From Paradevosia shaoguanensis (lineage in GTDB: Bacteria; Pseudomonadota; Alphaproteobacteria; Rhizobiales; Devosiaceae), in the NCBI RefSeq assembly GCF_016801025.1, contig NZ_CP068983.1, forward strand, positions 3,960,501-4,024,500: a DNA stretch of 64,000 nt, in the 5' to 3' direction. The notes under the pieces were generated by a model. That model made no database searches and was not told where the DNA came from. It worked only from the letters and a program-made list of their open reading frames with translations. The position numbers were made by a program, and so were the translations under genes. Below, in pieces: positions 18,967 to 27,601 of the stretch (the first letter of the stretch is position 1; each line of letters begins with the position of its first letter).

Positions 18967-19161
18967 GTGGAGGCTCGGGAAGTGGCTCTCAATCGCGAGT
19001 GGCACCTTGCGCATCGCATGCCGCCGAATGCTACGCTTGACCAGCGGATAGACTGGCATCTCGAACATGCCCGCGAATGCGGTTGCCGGGAGCTTCCGGC
19101 CAGCGTCGTGAAGGCGCTAAAGGCGCGCGGCATAGCCATGCCGGTACGCAAGAGCACATAG
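18967..19161 (+). CDS. Small conserved-looking protein, Cys/His-containing
   Basis: A 64-residue reading from a GTG at 18967, divergent from the P-type ATPase gene. It contains WHLEHARECGCRELP, a His/Cys cluster (HxxHARxCGCR) that looks like a conserved motif and could bind a metal or form a small fold. The start is uncertain: TTG 18910, GTG 18925, GTG 18967 and ATG 19018 are all in frame and none has a strong ribosome-binding site. I recognise no function. The cysteine pattern beside a metal pump is suggestive only. Confidence 0.5.
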   Translation: MEAREVALNREWHLAHRMPPNATLDQRIDWHLEHARECGCRELPASVVKALKARGIAMPVRKST

Positions 19162-19327
19162 CCTGAGGGTTATACATTGGGGCGGGCTTTTCATTTTATC
19201 GAGAGCTAGGCCTACGGCAGATTGAAGCTCGGCAAGGCGCGCCAGATCAAGGCGCCCGCATATGCTCGCCTTCACGCATAACCAAACACATCGTGCTATG
19301 AGCGCGAAGCCAAGGCAGGAGGATTCT

Positions 19328-20500
19328 ATGAAGACGTTTTTCGTTGCGGCACTCGCAACTGCGCTGCTGACCGGCACCGCACTTGCCGATACCATCAAAG
19401 TCGGCGTGATCGGGCCGTTCTCGGGTCCGTTCGCCCTGCAGGGCAAGAATTTCCAGGCCGGTATCCAGACCTACCAGGCGCTCAACGGCGATAGCGTCGG
19501 CGACCACAAGGTCGAGATCGTCTACCGCGACCTGCCGCAGGCCGATCCCGCCCAGTCGGCCGCGCTTGCCCAGGAGCTCGTGGTCAAGGAAGGCGTGCAG
19601 TACCTGGCTGGCTTCTATTTCACCCCCGACGCGATGGCCGCTGCACCGCTGCTCGAGCAGGCCAATGTGCCCATGGTGATCTTCAACGCCGCGACGTCGT
19701 CGATCGTCACCAAGAGTCCCTATGTGGTGCGGACCTCGTTCACGACCTGGCAGACTTCTGCCCCAATGGCCAAGGTGGCAAAGGCCAAGGGCATCGAGAA
19801 GGTCATCACGGTAGTTTCCGATTACGGCCCGGGCGTCGACGCGGAGACCGCGTTCAAGACCACGTTCGAGGGCGAGGGCGGCACGGTGGTCGAGACCATC
19901 CGCATGCCGCTTTCGACCAACGATTTCAGCCCCATCATGCAGCGCGTCAAGGATAGCGGTGCGCAGGCGGTGTTCGCGTTCCTGCCGTCGGGTCCCACCA
20001 CGCTTGGCTTCGTCAAGTCGTACAACGAGAACGGGCTCAAGGATGCCGGCGTGACGTTGCTGGCGCCGGGCGACCTGACCCAGGAATCCGACCTGCCGGC
20101 GCTTGGCGATTCCGCGCTCGGGCTCCTCACCACCTTCCATTATGCGGTATCGCACGACTCGCCCGAGAACAAGGCGTTCGTGGAGGCCGCGGGTAAGGCG
20201 ATCGGTAATCCGGCCGAACTGAGCTTTCCGGCGGTCGGCGCGTTCGATGGCATGCACGTCATCTACAAGATGATCGAGGCCACGGGCGGCAAGCAGGATG
20301 CCAAGGCGGCCGTGGACGCGGTCAAGGGCCTGGCCTGGACCAGCCCGCGCGGCCCGGTCGAGATCGATCCGGAGACCCGCCATATCACGCAGAACATCTA
20401 CCTGCGCGAGGTCGAGAAGACGGCGGATGGCACGTATATCAACAAGGAAATCCAGACTTTCGAGACGCAGGGTGATCCGGGGCTGGCCGCCGCCAAGTAA
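19328..20500 (+). CDS. LIV-type ABC transporter substrate-binding protein, cluster 1
   Basis: Periplasmic binding protein of the type 1 fold (LivK-like), first gene of a complete uptake operon. The 390-residue precursor begins MKTFFVAALATALLTGTALA, a clear Sec signal peptide, followed by DTIKVGVIGPFSGPFALQG. AGGAGG lies 6 bases before the ATG. The operon sits directly beside pcaQ and the pca genes, so aromatic acids (protocatechuate or 4-hydroxybenzoate) are likely substrates by context. This resembles the rhizobial PcaMNVWX arrangement, but the sequence alone does not fix the ligand. Confidence 0.88.
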   Translation: MKTFFVAALATALLTGTALADTIKVGVIGPFSGPFALQGKNFQAGIQTYQALNGDSVGDHKVEIVYRDLPQADPAQSAALAQELVVKEGVQYLAGFYFTPDAMAAAPLLEQANVPMVIFNAATSSIVTKSPYVVRTSFTTWQTSAPMAKVAKAKGIEKVITVVSDYGPGVDAETAFKTTFEGEGGTVVETIRMPLSTNDFSPIMQRVKDSGAQAVFAFLPSGPTTLGFVKSYNENGLKDAGVTLLAPGDLTQESDLPALGDSALGLLTTFHYAVSHDSPENKAFVEAAGKAIGNPAELSFPAVGAFDGMHVIYKMIEATGGKQDAKAAVDAVKGLAWTSPRGPVEIDPETRHITQNIYLREVEKTADGTYINKEIQTFETQGDPGLAAAK

Positions 20501-20521
20501 GCTGCCTCGCGGCGAAGCACA

Positions 20522-20547
20522 GGGACGTCCGGATCGCCGGGCGTCCC
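20522..20547 (+). promoter_or_regulatory. Intercistronic hairpin between binding protein and permease, cluster 1
   Basis: GGGACGTCCGG (20522-20532), loop ATCG, then CCGGGCGTCCC (20537-20547) form an 11-bp stem with one G-U pair. No T-run follows. Such hairpins commonly stabilise the upstream mRNA so that binding protein exceeds permease. Confidence 0.6.
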
Positions 20548-20561
20548 CATAAGGAAAGCGC

Positions 20562-21425
20562 ATGCAAACCGTACTCAGCATCGGCACGGACGCACTGGCT
20601 TACGGCATGGTGCTGTTCGTGATCTGCATCGGCCTGTCCGTGACGATGGGCCTGATGAAGGTCGTCAACCTGGCGCACGGCGCCTTCGCCATGATCGGCG
20701 GCTATATCGCCTCCTACGCAACCCGCGACATGGGGTTGCCTTATGGCGTGGCGGTGATGGCGGCGGTCGTAGGCACCATCATCATCGCCATTCCGCTCGA
20801 GCGGCTGCTCTATCGGCGCATCTATGGCGCGCCGCAACTGACGCAGGTGCTCATGACCATCGGGCTGACCTTCGCCATCATCGGCATCGCCAACTTCGTC
20901 TTCGGGCCGACCCTCAAGACCATTCCGCTGCCATCCGAGCTTTCAGGGCCGGTCAATATCGGCTTCCGCACCATCGCGGCACACAAGTTGTTCGTCATCG
21001 CCTGTGGCGTCGTCGTGGCGGGTGGCCTCTGGTTTCTCATCGAACGCACATCGTTCGGGGTGCGCCTGCGCGCCTCGGTGGATGACGCCGCAATGGCGGG
21101 GGCGCTCGGCGTGCGGACGGCGGCCATCTACGCCATCAGTTTTGCCGTCGCGGTGGGGCTCGCGGCGTTCGGCGGCGTGGTCGGCGCGGAGCTGCTGCCG
21201 ATCGAGCCCTACTATGCCATGCGCTACATGGTGACGTTCCTGGTCGTCGTATCGGTGGGCGGGGCTGGGTCCATTCCGGGTGCACTCATCGCCTCGCTGC
21301 TGCTGGGCGCCATCGAGACGACGGGACGCTACCTCATGCCCGAGATGGGAGAGTTCTTCTTCTACCTGGCGGTGATCGTGATCGTCTGCATCTTCCCGCG
21401 CGGCCTCCTGGGGCGGGCGCAATGA
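20562..21425 (+). CDS. LIV-type ABC transporter permease (LivH family), cluster 1
   Basis: First membrane subunit of the uptake system, 287 residues and almost entirely hydrophobic. It has LivH signatures: GLMKVVNLAHGAFAMIGGY near the N terminus and GGAGSIPGALIASLLLGAIET late in the protein. The stop overlaps the next start (ATGA). It works with the LivM-type partner and the two ATPases that follow. Confidence 0.92.
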   Translation: MQTVLSIGTDALAYGMVLFVICIGLSVTMGLMKVVNLAHGAFAMIGGYIASYATRDMGLPYGVAVMAAVVGTIIIAIPLERLLYRRIYGAPQLTQVLMTIGLTFAIIGIANFVFGPTLKTIPLPSELSGPVNIGFRTIAAHKLFVIACGVVVAGGLWFLIERTSFGVRLRASVDDAAMAGALGVRTAAIYAISFAVAVGLAAFGGVVGAELLPIEPYYAMRYMVTFLVVVSVGGAGSIPGALIASLLLGAIETTGRYLMPEMGEFFFYLAVIVIVCIFPRGLLGRAQ

Positions 21426-22435
21426 CCGACCTCGCCCAATCCGCTCCGGCCTCCATGGCCACGACGTCGAGTAGCCTCAAGCGCGATGCGCTGGCGATTG
21501 CCATCATCATCGCGGTCGCCGCAGTCGGCTTCTTTCTCTTTCCCAACAACCTGGCGCTGCTGAGCCGCATCGTGATCATGATGCTCATCGTGCTGTCGCT
21601 GGACCTGGTGACCGGGTATGGCGGCATCGCCACGCTGGGCCAGGCCGCGATCTCCGGCTCGGGCGCCTATGCAGCCGGTATCGCGGCGGCTCATTTCGGC
21701 ATCATCGATCCGCTGGCCATGCTGGCTGTCGGCGCTGCCGGCGGGGCGTTGGCGGGGCTGGTTTCGAGCGTCATCATCCTTAGGGGTCACGGACTAGCGC
21801 AACTGGTGCTCTCCATCGCCATCGTGCAACTCGCCCACGAGGCGGCAAACAAGGCATCGGCATGGACCGGCGGCAGCGACGGTCTTTCTGGGATCGCGCC
21901 TTCTCCGGTCTTCGGCATGTTCCAGTTCGACCTCTGGGGCCGCACCACTTTCTTCCTGGCTGTAGCGCTGCTGATCGTTGTGTTCTTCCTCCTGCGCCTC
22001 ATCATGCGCTCGCCCTTCGGCATGTTGTGCCGGGCGATCAAGGAAGATCCGGTGCGTGTCCGCGCGATGGGGGCCGCAGTCAAGCCGACGCTCATCAAGC
22101 TCTACGTGCTGTCCGGCGCAGTGGCAGGGCTAGGCGGGGCGCTCCACGCCATCTCGACCCGCGTGGTCGGGCTCGACAGTGTCTCTTTCAACCTGTCGGC
22201 CGAGGCGCTGGTGATGTTGGTGCTGGGCGGCACGGGAAACCTCTTTGGAGCCATGATCGGCACGCTGGTCTTCGTCTGGTTCGAAGACCTCGTCTCCTCA
22301 ATCAATCCCTTCCACTGGCTGACCATGGTCGGCGTGCTGCTCGTCGCCGTTGTGCTCTTTGCGCCGCGCGGCCTCACGGGTGCCGCGGAGGACATCTACA
22401 GGCGCCTGCGCCGTGATAGGGAGGCGGGCAAATGA
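21422..22435 (+). CDS. LIV-type ABC transporter permease (LivM family), cluster 1
   Basis: Second membrane subunit, 337 residues. After a polar N terminus of about 20 residues the hydrophobic core starts, with LDLVTGYGGIATLGQAAISG and GGTGNLFGAMIGTLVF, both LivM hallmarks. The cytoplasmic loop RAIKEDPVRVRAMGA is the EAA-like ATPase contact. It overlaps both neighbours by 4 bases. Confidence 0.92.
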   Translation: MTDLAQSAPASMATTSSSLKRDALAIAIIIAVAAVGFFLFPNNLALLSRIVIMMLIVLSLDLVTGYGGIATLGQAAISGSGAYAAGIAAAHFGIIDPLAMLAVGAAGGALAGLVSSVIILRGHGLAQLVLSIAIVQLAHEAANKASAWTGGSDGLSGIAPSPVFGMFQFDLWGRTTFFLAVALLIVVFFLLRLIMRSPFGMLCRAIKEDPVRVRAMGAAVKPTLIKLYVLSGAVAGLGGALHAISTRVVGLDSVSFNLSAEALVMLVLGGTGNLFGAMIGTLVFVWFEDLVSSINPFHWLTMVGVLLVAVVLFAPRGLTGAAEDIYRRLRRDREAGK

Positions 22436-23196
22436 ACCCGGTATTTGCCGTCGAGCATCTCGAAAAGAACTTTGGCGGTCTGCGGGTCACCCAGGACGTT
22501 TCCCTTGCCATGGGGCAGGGTGATCGCATCGCTCTGATCGGCCCCAACGGCGCGGGCAAGACGACCTTCGTCAATCTCGTCACCAGCCAGATAAAGCCTG
22601 ATGGAGGGCGGGTGCTGCTCGGGGGCGAGGACGTGACGCGCCTCAGCGCTACCCAGCGCGTCCGCAAGGGATTGGTCCGCACCTTCCAGGTGACGCGGCT
22701 CTTTTCCGAGATGACGCCCGAAGAGCATGTCGCACTCGCCCTGGTTCAGCGTGAGGGCAAGTCGGGGCGCCTCTTCGGCACCTATGCCGACATGCCGGTG
22801 GTCGTCTCGGAGACGCGGGATATCCTCGGCACGCTCGGCCTGCTCAAGGTGTCGCAGGAAAAGGTCCGCGAGATCGCATACGGGCAGCAGCGTCTCCTCG
22901 AGATTGCGCTTGCCATGGCCCTGCGTCCGAAGGTGCTGCTGCTTGACGAGCCGGCGGCGGGCGTGCCGCATTCCGATACCGTGCTGATCGAGAACGCGCT
23001 GGCGCAGTTGCCGCCAGAGCTGGCCGTGCTGATGATCGAGCACGACATGGATTTCGTCTTCCGTTTCGCCCAGCGCGTTGTCGTGCTGGCGGCGGGAGCC
23101 ATCATATTCGACGGCACGCCCCAGGAGGTTACCGCTGACCCGCGCGTGCGCGAGGCTTATCTGGGGAGCTATGCCGATGCCCGCAGCGTCGCTTGA
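22432..23196 (+). CDS. LIV-type ABC transporter ATP-binding protein (LivG family), cluster 1
   Basis: Cytoplasmic ATPase subunit, 254 residues. Walker A is GPNGAGKTT, the signature region is the reduced form IAYGQQRLLEIALAMALRP, and Walker B is VLLLDEPAAG. The final HDMDFVF contains the switch histidine. The signature lacks the usual LSxG(Q/E) and reads AYGQQ, which is common in LivG proteins. It overlaps livM by 4 bases and the next gene by about 20. Confidence 0.93.
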   Translation: MNPVFAVEHLEKNFGGLRVTQDVSLAMGQGDRIALIGPNGAGKTTFVNLVTSQIKPDGGRVLLGGEDVTRLSATQRVRKGLVRTFQVTRLFSEMTPEEHVALALVQREGKSGRLFGTYADMPVVVSETRDILGTLGLLKVSQEKVREIAYGQQRLLEIALAMALRPKVLLLDEPAAGVPHSDTVLIENALAQLPPELAVLMIEHDMDFVFRFAQRVVVLAAGAIIFDGTPQEVTADPRVREAYLGSYADARSVA

Positions 23197-23887
23197 GGTC
23201 TCTGGGCTGACCGCCGGCTACGGGCCGACGCGGATCCTCGAGGATGTGTCGTTCTCGATTCCCGCCGGCAGGCGCGTCGCCGTGCTCGGACGCAACGGCG
23301 TCGGCAAGTCGACTCTCTTCGCCACCATCGCCGGCCAGACCCGACGCTATGGTGGCCGCATCGCCCTCGGCGGGGCCGACCTGACCGAGCTGCCAGGCTC
23401 GGGGCGGGCGGTCAAGGGATTGGGCTATGTCCCCCAGACGCGCGCGATCTTCAAGTCGTTGACCGTCGAGGAAAACCTCCTCGTCGGCCTAAAGAACCGT
23501 CCGCGTTCTGGCGTCCGAGATGCCTATGACATGTTCCCGCGTCTCTTTGAGCGACGCAGGAACTTAGGTTCGCAACTCTCTGGTGGTGAACAACAAATGC
23601 TCACAACGGCTCGATCGATCCTCGGCCAGCCGTCAGTATTGTTGCTCGATGAGCCGCTGGAGGGGCTGGCCCCCGTCATCTGCGACGAACTCATGGCTGC
23701 GTTCGCCGCGCTCGCCGCAACCGGCGCCATGACCATCCTGATGATCGAGCAACGCATCCAGGCGGCGCTCGCCTTTGCCGAAGATGTGCTTGTCCTTGAA
23801 CGCGGGCAGATCGCATGGACAGGCACGCCGGCACAGCTGGAGAGTAAGCCGGAAACGGTGGAGCGCCTGCTCGGTGTGGCCAACTAA
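23177..23887 (+). CDS. LIV-type ABC transporter ATP-binding protein (LivF family), cluster 1
   Basis: Second ATPase subunit, about 236 residues. Walker A is GRNGVGKST, the signature is LSGGEQQMLTTARSI, and Walker B is VLLLDEPLEGLAP. Two in-frame ATGs at 23171 and 23177 are possible. The second places GGGGAG at a better distance (8 bases) and I use it. Both start inside the previous gene. The gene ends 3 bases before the convergent pcaQ. Confidence 0.92.
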   Translation: MPAASLEVSGLTAGYGPTRILEDVSFSIPAGRRVAVLGRNGVGKSTLFATIAGQTRRYGGRIALGGADLTELPGSGRAVKGLGYVPQTRAIFKSLTVEENLLVGLKNRPRSGVRDAYDMFPRLFERRRNLGSQLSGGEQQMLTTARSILGQPSVLLLDEPLEGLAPVICDELMAAFAALAATGAMTILMIEQRIQAALAFAEDVLVLERGQIAWTGTPAQLESKPETVERLLGVAN

Positions 23888-23890
23888 CGC

Positions 23891-24820
23891 CTAACGGCGC
23901 TCGAAGCCCGCTGCGACATCCCGGATGGACTGGATCAGCGCCTGGGCGGCGAACGACTGCGCGGTATCCGTCCGCGTCGTCAGTCCGACCGGACCGAGCG
24001 TTTCGGAGGTGTCGATGGGCAGCAGGGCCAGTTGTCCATCCGCAACGTCCTCGGCCACGACGCCTTCGGAAATGATCCAGACGGCATCCGAGAGCCGCGT
24101 AAAGCTTCGCCCAAACGCGTTGGAGACGGTCTCGATCTCGTCGCGCACATTGCTGACCCCATGCGCCAGCAGCAGGCGCTGCACGAAGGGGCGGATGACG
24201 GAATCCGGCGTGGGCATGAGCGTCTGGTAGGGCTCGATCATCGAAAGCTCGAACCGTGGCTCGGCGAGCAGCGGGTGGCCCGGCCGGACGACGAACACGA
24301 CTTTTTCCGAATAAAGGTGCTCGAAAGCCAGGCCGGTCATGGCATCCGGATCGGCCATGCGGCCGATGACCAGGTCCACGTCGCCCATCCTTAGCAGCGA
24401 CAGCAGATAGGCGTTGGGTCCGGTGATGATCCGCGTGGTTGCCGGCAGGTGCTGGTCGGTGAAGCGCTTCACCGACGGTGGCAGGATGCGCGCCGAGACG
24501 GTGGGCAAGGCACCGACCTTGACGATCTCCTGGGCCTGCGCGTTTCCCAGGCTGTCGATCCCCTGGCGAAGGGCGGTAAAGCTCGTGCTCGCGTAGCGCT
24601 GGAACACCTCGCCGGACGGGGTCAGGAAGAGATTGCGGCGGCTGCGGTCGAAGAGGGCCACGCCCACGATCTCCTCGAGCTCCTGGATGGTCTTGGAGGC
24701 CGCGGGCTGGCTCATGTTGAGGGCATCGGCCGCCTTCACCACGCTCTTTAGCCGCGCCACCTCCAGGAAGCACGCGATGTGCCGCAGTTTTACACGCGGA
24801 TCGATGGGACGTTTGGCCAA
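23891..24820 (-). CDS. pcaQ: LysR-type regulator of protocatechuate catabolism, PcaQ
   Basis: Transcriptional regulator, 309 residues. It has an N-terminal winged helix (LRHIACFLEVARLKSVVKAA, then LNMSQPAASKTIQELEE) and a LysR substrate-binding domain. The opening and the divergent position upstream of pcaD match PcaQ of rhizobia, which activates the pcaDCHGB operon in response to carboxymuconolactone-type intermediates. Convergence with the cluster 1 transporter and divergence from pcaD put it between transport and catabolism genes. Confidence 0.88.
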   Translation of the reverse strand: MAKRPIDPRVKLRHIACFLEVARLKSVVKAADALNMSQPAASKTIQELEEIVGVALFDRSRRNLFLTPSGEVFQRYASTSFTALRQGIDSLGNAQAQEIVKVGALPTVSARILPPSVKRFTDQHLPATTRIITGPNAYLLSLLRMGDVDLVIGRMADPDAMTGLAFEHLYSEKVVFVVRPGHPLLAEPRFELSMIEPYQTLMPTPDSVIRPFVQRLLLAHGVSNVRDEIETVSNAFGRSFTRLSDAVWIISEGVVAEDVADGQLALLPIDTSETLGPVGLTTRTDTAQSFAAQALIQSIRDVAAGFERR

Positions 24821-25029
24821 GGCAAAATCCTGCGGTTATGTTTCGTTGCGGCGCAAAGCAGCCGCAAACCTTTGAGTTGCCGTATACAAGCGAGACAGCT
24901 TGTGGTTCGGAAGATGAACCGACATCCTACCATTCATATGCCACAGGTTATGAGTGACGGTGAACTAATCATTTTACTGCGTGCGTTTGAGCGCCTTAAA
25001 TCCGGGGCGACCAAAGGCCGGACCGACTT
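24821..25029. promoter_or_regulatory. pcaQ-pcaD divergent control region
   Basis: 209 bases between pcaQ and pcaD. The half-site ATAACC, known from the rhizobial PcaQ box, occurs twice on the minus strand (as GGTTAT at 24834-24839 and 24946-24951). Neither has a good matching GGTTAA half. An inverted repeat GGTTC-N7-GAACC lies at 24904-24920. These are candidate operator elements, not proven sites. Confidence 0.4.
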
Positions 25030-25824
25030 ATGATTTTCGCCAGGATCAACGGCATCAACATGCACCTGCGAGTTAGTGGGGTGGCTGACGGTCGCGCCGT
25101 GGTTCTCTCCAATTCGCTCGGCACTGACGCGCGGATATGGGACGCGGTCATCGAGCGGCTTTCGGATCGCTATCGCGTCATCTCTTATGACCAGCGCGGA
25201 CACGGCCTCAGCGACGCACCCAGTGCCCCCTACAGGCTGGATGACCATGTTGCGGACCTCGAGGGGCTGGCGGACTTTCTCGGCCTCACCGAGTTCGCCG
25301 TTGCCGGAGTTTCTGTCGGCGGCCTCATCGCGCAGGGTTTTGCGCTGCGCAACGCCAATCGCCTCAAGGCTTTGGTCCTTTGCGACACTGCCGCCCGGAT
25401 CGGCGACGACGCTACCTGGAACAGCCGCATTGCCGCCATTCGCGCCAACGGCATCGCCTCGATCAGCGATGCCATCATGGCGCGCTGGTTCGGGCCGCAA
25501 TTCCGCGCCGAACATGCCGCCGACTATGCCGGATGGCGCAACATGCTCGAGCGTTCCCCTGTCGAAGGCTATATCGGCACCTGCGCCGCGCTCCGCGATG
25601 CGGACCTGCGCGGTCAGGTCGGCTTGATCGGCCTGCGCACGCTGGTGGTTGTCGGCGAGCACGACCAGTCGACGCCTCCCGAGGTGGTGCGAGCCACCGC
25701 GCAGCTCCTACCCAATACGCGGTTCGAGATCATGGCCGGGGTCGGGCACATTCCTTCCATCGAGCAGCCTGAAAGGCTGGTGGAGCTCATGCTCAACTAC
25801 TTCCACGAGGTCGGCTATGTCTGA
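25030..25824 (+). CDS. pcaD: 3-oxoadipate enol-lactonase
   Basis: Alpha/beta hydrolase that opens beta-ketoadipate enol-lactone to beta-ketoadipate. The 264-residue protein has the nucleophile elbow GVSVGG, the acid region VVGEHDQSTPPE and the catalytic His in GVGHIPSIEQP. It is the first gene of the pcaDCHGIJFB operon and overlaps pcaC by 8 bases. Confidence 0.93.
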   Translation: MIFARINGINMHLRVSGVADGRAVVLSNSLGTDARIWDAVIERLSDRYRVISYDQRGHGLSDAPSAPYRLDDHVADLEGLADFLGLTEFAVAGVSVGGLIAQGFALRNANRLKALVLCDTAARIGDDATWNSRIAAIRANGIASISDAIMARWFGPQFRAEHAADYAGWRNMLERSPVEGYIGTCAALRDADLRGQVGLIGLRTLVVVGEHDQSTPPEVVRATAQLLPNTRFEIMAGVGHIPSIEQPERLVELMLNYFHEVGYV

Positions 25825-26224
25825 CGAGAGCCCGAAATATCGGCAGGGTATGGTCACGCGCCGTTCGGTGCTCGGCGACGCGCATGTCGATGGCGCCCTG
25901 GCGCGCCAGACCGAGTTCGACGCCGACTTCCAGACGTTCATCACCGAGACGGCCTGGGGCGATCTCTGGTCGCGTCCCGGCATTTCGCGGCGCGAGCGCT
26001 CCATGCTCACCATAGCCTTGCTGGCCGCGCTGGGGCACGATGAGGAAGTGGCCATGCATGTGCGCGCCACGGCCAATACCGGCGCCAGTCCCGCCGATAT
26101 CCGCGAAGCGCTCATGCATGTTGCCGTCTATGCCGGCGTGCCCGCCGCCAACCGCGCCTTCCGCATCGCGCGCGAGGAACTGGCCAAGGCCGGCCGGCTG
26201 ACAAGGGAGGAGAGCGGAGCATGA
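25817..26224 (+). CDS. pcaC: 4-carboxymuconolactone decarboxylase
   Basis: Small enzyme (135 residues) that decarboxylates gamma-carboxymuconolactone to the enol-lactone used by PcaD. It shows the CMD/AhpD-like fold with [20 protein letters not shown] and [19 protein letters not shown]. The start ATG lies within the last codons of pcaD and the stop overlaps pcaH by 4 bases. It is a stand-alone PcaC, not the PcaL fusion seen in some bacteria. Confidence 0.94.
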   Translation: MSDESPKYRQGMVTRRSVLGDAHVDGALARQTEFDADFQTFITETAWGDLWSRPGISRRERSMLTIALLAALGHDEEVAMHVRATANTGASPADIREALMHVAVYAGVPAANRAFRIAREELAKAGRLTREESGA

Positions 26225-26970
26225 CCGACCCTGTGATTTTGCCGGGAGAGCAGGGCGCCTATTACCCGCGCGACCGCGACTGGCATCCGCCGGCCTTTAC
26301 CGCCGACTACAAGAGCTCGATCCTGCGCTCGCCCAAGCACGCGCTGATCTCGATGGGCCAGACCGCCTCCGAGCTGGCCGGCCCGACCTTCGGCCACGTC
26401 AAGCTCGGCGCGCTCGATAACGACCTCATCCGCAATTACAGCCAGGATGGCACCGAGGCCATCGGCCAGCGCCTCATCGTCTATGGCCAGGTGCTCGACG
26501 AAAACGCCCGGCCAGTGCCGCATACGCTGGTCGAGTTCTGGCAGGCCAATGCCGGCGGCCGCTACCGCCACAAGCGCGAGGGGTATCTCGCGCCGCTCGA
26601 TCCCAATTTCGGCGGTTGTGGACGCGCCATCACCGACGAGAACGGCTACTACCATTTCCGCACCATCAAGCCGGGCGCCTATCCCTGGCCGAACCGCGGC
26701 AATGACTGGCGGCCGGCCCATATCCACTTTTCCATCTTCGGCCACGCCTTCACGCAGCGCCTCATCACCCAGATGTATTTCGAGGGCGATCCGATGATCT
26801 GGCAGTGCCCGATCGTGGGTGGCGTGCCCAATCCAGAAGGCATCGAGCAACTCACCGCCCGGCTAGACCGCCACAACACGACGCCGATGGACGCCTTGGC
26901 CTATCGCTTCGACATCGTGCTACGCGGTCGCCGTTCCACGCTCTTCGAGAACAAGCTGGAGGGCAATTGA
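26221..26970 (+). CDS. pcaH: Protocatechuate 3,4-dioxygenase beta subunit
   Basis: Fe(III)-binding subunit of the intradiol ring-cleavage enzyme that converts protocatechuate to 3-carboxy-cis,cis-muconate. The 249-residue protein has [19 protein letters not shown], with metal-ligand tyrosine, and [15 protein letters not shown], which holds the two histidine ligands. Length is normal for PcaH. It is coupled to pcaC and pcaG by overlapping start and stop codons. Confidence 0.96.
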   Translation: MTDPVILPGEQGAYYPRDRDWHPPAFTADYKSSILRSPKHALISMGQTASELAGPTFGHVKLGALDNDLIRNYSQDGTEAIGQRLIVYGQVLDENARPVPHTLVEFWQANAGGRYRHKREGYLAPLDPNFGGCGRAITDENGYYHFRTIKPGAYPWPNRGNDWRPAHIHFSIFGHAFTQRLITQMYFEGDPMIWQCPIVGGVPNPEGIEQLTARLDRHNTTPMDALAYRFDIVLRGRRSTLFENKLEGN

Positions 26971-27593
26971 TGCTCAACCGCATTGCACCCCTCAAGGAAA
27001 CGCCGTCCCAGACCGGTGGCCCCTACGTCCATATCGGCCTCGTCCCGAGCTTTTCCGAACTCCATGTCTTCCAGGACGGCGACCTCGGCGCCACCATGCT
27101 TACGCCTGAAACCAAAGGCGAGCGCATCGTGGTCACCACCAACGTCTATGACGGCAGCGGCTTGCCGCTGATCGACGCCGTGGTGGAAGTCTGGCAGGCC
27201 GATGCGGACGGCTTGCACGTCGCCGCCATGTCGCCTCGGTCTAATTCCGCGCCGGCTTTCACCGGCTGGGGTCGGCAGGCCACGGATACCTCGGGGCAGG
27301 TTAGGTTCGAGACGATCAAGCCGGGCAGGGTGTCCGGCCCCGACGGCAAGCCGATGGCGCCGCATCTCACCCTCTGGATCGCGGCGCGCGGCATCAATAC
27401 CGGGCTGCACACGCGTCTCTATTTCGATGACGAGCGCGACGCCAATGCGGGCGACTTCGTCCTCAACCGCATCATGGACCCGCGCCGCCGCCAGACGCTC
27501 ATCGCCGCCCGCGATACGCAAGGTGGCATGCCGCACTACCACCTCAATATTCGCCTGCAGGGCGATGATGAAACTGTGTTTTTCGATATCTAG
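26970..27593 (+). CDS. pcaG: Protocatechuate 3,4-dioxygenase alpha subunit
   Basis: Structural subunit of the same dioxygenase, 207 residues from the ATG that shares one base with the pcaH stop. It has QTGGPYVHIGL near the N terminus, VEVWQADADG and HLTLWIAARGINTGLHTRLYF, which match the beta-sandwich core of PcaH but without the full iron ligand set, as expected for alpha subunits. Confidence 0.96.
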   Translation: MLNRIAPLKETPSQTGGPYVHIGLVPSFSELHVFQDGDLGATMLTPETKGERIVVTTNVYDGSGLPLIDAVVEVWQADADGLHVAAMSPRSNSAPAFTGWGRQATDTSGQVRFETIKPGRVSGPDGKPMAPHLTLWIAARGINTGLHTRLYFDDERDANAGDFVLNRIMDPRRRQTLIAARDTQGGMPHYHLNIRLQGDDETVFFDI

Positions 27594-27601
27594 GTTTTGA
27601 G

